Both the position numbers and the translations under genes were made by a program. Of a stretch of DNA of 37,827 nucleotides, positions 36,478-37,827 are shown piece after piece; the stretch's first letter is position 1, and the number at the start of each line of letters is the position of its first letter. The DNA is from Candidatus Latescibacterota bacterium (GTDB taxonomy: Bacteria > Latescibacterota > UBA2968). A model generated the notes under the pieces. That model was not told the origin of the DNA. It saw only the letters and a list, made by a program, of their open reading frames with translations, and searched no databases. Location: positions 1 through 37,827 of the forward strand of contig JAGWBW010000004.1 in NCBI GenBank assembly GCA_021295695.1. Direction: 5' to 3'.

Positions 36478-37827
36478 CTATCGGTTGGCTTCAATCCGAT
36501 CGAAAATCGCCTTTTTCACCGCATCGACTTCCGGCGGTAACACAACGGGGTCATTGCGATAATGCGAGCTTACACCCCAGTCCTGTAACTGATCCCGATA
36601 ATACCCGAGCTTAAACTCGCTGAACTTCAAGCCGTGAGCCGTTGAAATCACAATGACGCGATCGCTTTTCTGAATCACACCCCTGTCAATCAACTTGAAT
36701 AATGCAGCGAAAGCCACCCCGGTGTGCGGGCAGGCAAACAAGCCCGTGCGGTCGGCACGCGCAGCCGCATCAGCCAATTCTTCCTCGCTGGCTTGTTCTA
36801 CGACACCGCCGAATATTTTGAGCGTTTGAATCGCTTTTTCCCGACTCACCGGATTGCCGATTTGGATCGCACTGGCCAATGTCGGCTGTGCCTGAATAGG
36901 TTCAAAACTATCAAAATCCTTTTCAAAACTTCGGTAGAGAGGATTGGCCCTATCGGCCTGTGCAACCGCAATGCGCGGCAGTCGGTCAATTAGCCCAAGG
37001 GCTTCCATTTCGAGAAAACCCTTACCGAGCGCACTCACATTGCCCAAATTACCGCCGGGAATCACGACCCAATCGGGTACTTCCCAATCAAATTGCTGTA
37101 CCAACTCGATGCTGATTGTTTTTTGTCCCTCTACCCGCAGTGAATTCATCGAATTGGCCAAATAGATATTTTCCTCGTGGCAAATCTCCTGCACGAGCCT
37201 CATACATCCATCAAAGTCGGTCTCCAAACTCAGCACCAGCGCACCATTGGCCAGAGGTTGCAAAAGTTGTGCGGTCGAGATTTTGTCCCTCGGCAAAAAG
37301 ACCACCGACTGTATGCCCGCCGCCGCACAATACGCGGCCAATGCCGCTGAGGTATCTCCAGTAGATGCACACGCAACCGCCGGAATACGCGTCCCCTCAA
37401 ACAGCATCTGTTTCACCATGGATACCAGCACTGTCATGCCCAAATCTTTGAACGATCCCGTATGGCTGTTGCCGCATTGCTTAACCCACAAGTCCTCAAC
37501 ACCAATTTCTCGCCCCAAACGCTCTGCCCAAAATAGATTGCTACCCCCTTCGTACATCGACACCACATTGTCTTCGTGAACTACGGGACAGACCAGTTCT
37601 TTTTTTCCCCATACAGAACTGCCATAAGGCCACTTTGTCGTCATATAACGCTTATCAAACAACCCGCGCCAATAACTGCTCGACTTGCGCTTGAGCATCT
37701 CCATATCGTGCGCCACTTCGAGCAACTCCCCGCACTTTGGACATGCGTAAATCACATCCGTCAACGCATATCGCCCTTCGCACCCGCGAAAACACCGAAA
37801 CCACGCATTGTAAGTTGTATCGTTCAT
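36478..37827 (-). CDS. thrC: Threonine synthase, plant-like type
   Basis: PLP enzyme (fold type II) that turns O-phosphohomoserine into threonine. 449 residues are visible, and the ATG at 37827 is the very last codon of the window, so a longer start cannot be excluded, although the beginning looks natural. The PLP lysine is Lys127 in [11 protein letters not shown], and the phosphate loop is GGNLGN (258-263). Long stretches such as [27 protein letters not shown] and STAHGLKF read very like plant chloroplast threonine synthase. The N-terminus has four cysteines (12, 16, 29, 32) like a small zinc ribbon. It is followed by metB, the competing branch for activated homoserine. Its promoter is outside the window. 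Confidence 0.94.
   Translation of the reverse strand: MNDTTYNAWFRCFRGCEGRYALTDVIYACPKCGELLEVAHDMEMLKRKSSSYWRGLFDKRYMTTKWPYGSSVWGKKELVCPVVHEDNVVSMYEGGSNLFWAERLGREIGVEDLWVKQCGNSHTGSFKDLGMTVLVSMVKQMLFEGTRIPAVACASTGDTSAALAAYCAAAGIQSVVFLPRDKISTAQLLQPLANGALVLSLETDFDGCMRLVQEICHEENIYLANSMNSLRVEGQKTISIELVQQFDWEVPDWVVIPGGNLGNVSALGKGFLEMEALGLIDRLPRIAVAQADRANPLYRSFEKDFDSFEPIQAQPTLASAIQIGNPVSREKAIQTLKIFGGVVEQASEEELADAAARADRTGLFACPHTGVAFAALFKLIDRGVIQKSDRVIVISTAHGLKFSEFKLGYYRDQLQDWGVSSHYRNDPVVLPPEVDAVKKAIFDRIEANR

Overview
This window is almost entirely a bacterial housekeeping core. One very long run of genes on the minus strand (about 33,119 down to 3,825) joins what are often separate operons into a single array: tRNA-Tyr, tRNA-Gly, tRNA-Thr, tRNA-Trp, secE-nusG, rplK-rplA-rplJ-rplL, rpoB-rpoC, the str genes (rpsL-rpsG-fusA-tuf), the S10 genes (rpsJ to rpsQ), the spc genes (rplN to secY, rpmJ) and the alpha genes (rpsM-rpsK-rpsD-rpoA-rplQ). 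It holds 32 ribosomal proteins, RNA polymerase alpha, beta and beta', EF-Tu, EF-G, NusG, SecE and SecY. Most gaps are under 50 bases and four junctions overlap or nearly touch. A strong hairpin with A/T tracts on both sides (3771-3812) ends it and also ends greA, which arrives from the other side.

Left flank: a minus-strand galactose (Leloir) operon, with an in-frame GalE-GalT fusion followed five bases later by galK, which runs off the left edge. It diverges from greA (plus strand), which has a clear sigma-70 promoter and a leader hairpin. Right flank: a plus-strand TIM-barrel sugar isomerase/epimerase-like gene, divergent from the tRNA promoter. Beyond it, on the minus strand, are a threonine synthase of plant-like type, then a cystathionine gamma-synthase-like enzyme with a leader carrying tandem terminator hairpins, coupled to a DUF4013-like membrane protein.

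Organism: a free-living type of bacterium, since it has complete galactose use and methionine/threonine synthesis. Gene order is typical of Bacteria and the S4, S14 and L36 proteins keep their zinc cysteines. The mix of features (fused GalE-GalT, plant-like threonine synthase, xylose-isomerase-like TIM barrel) would fit an uncultured lineage such as the Latescibacterota/FCB neighbourhood. That is an impression, not a test; phylogeny of RpoB/RpoC or concatenated ribosomal proteins would decide it.

Transcription signals are unusually easy to read here: five TTGAC(A/C/T)-N17-TAxxxT-type promoters with exact 17-base spacers outside the array or at the tRNA end, plus one inside it whose -35 box covers the rpoC stop codon and would serve the str genes. 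Many core genes start with TTG or GTG behind good Shine-Dalgarno sites (S12, S3, S5, S11 with TTG; L3, S10, L6, beta', L23 with GTG).

I found no mobile element, CRISPR array, defence system or clearly new multi-gene system. The items most worth a second look are the GalE-GalT fusion with its enlarged GalE domain, the attenuator-like leader of the cystathionine synthase gene, the terminator-like hairpin inside the tRNA cluster, the hairpin in the rpsL-rpsG gap, the altered rifampicin region of RpoB, and a 10-base periodic repeat beside threonine synthase.
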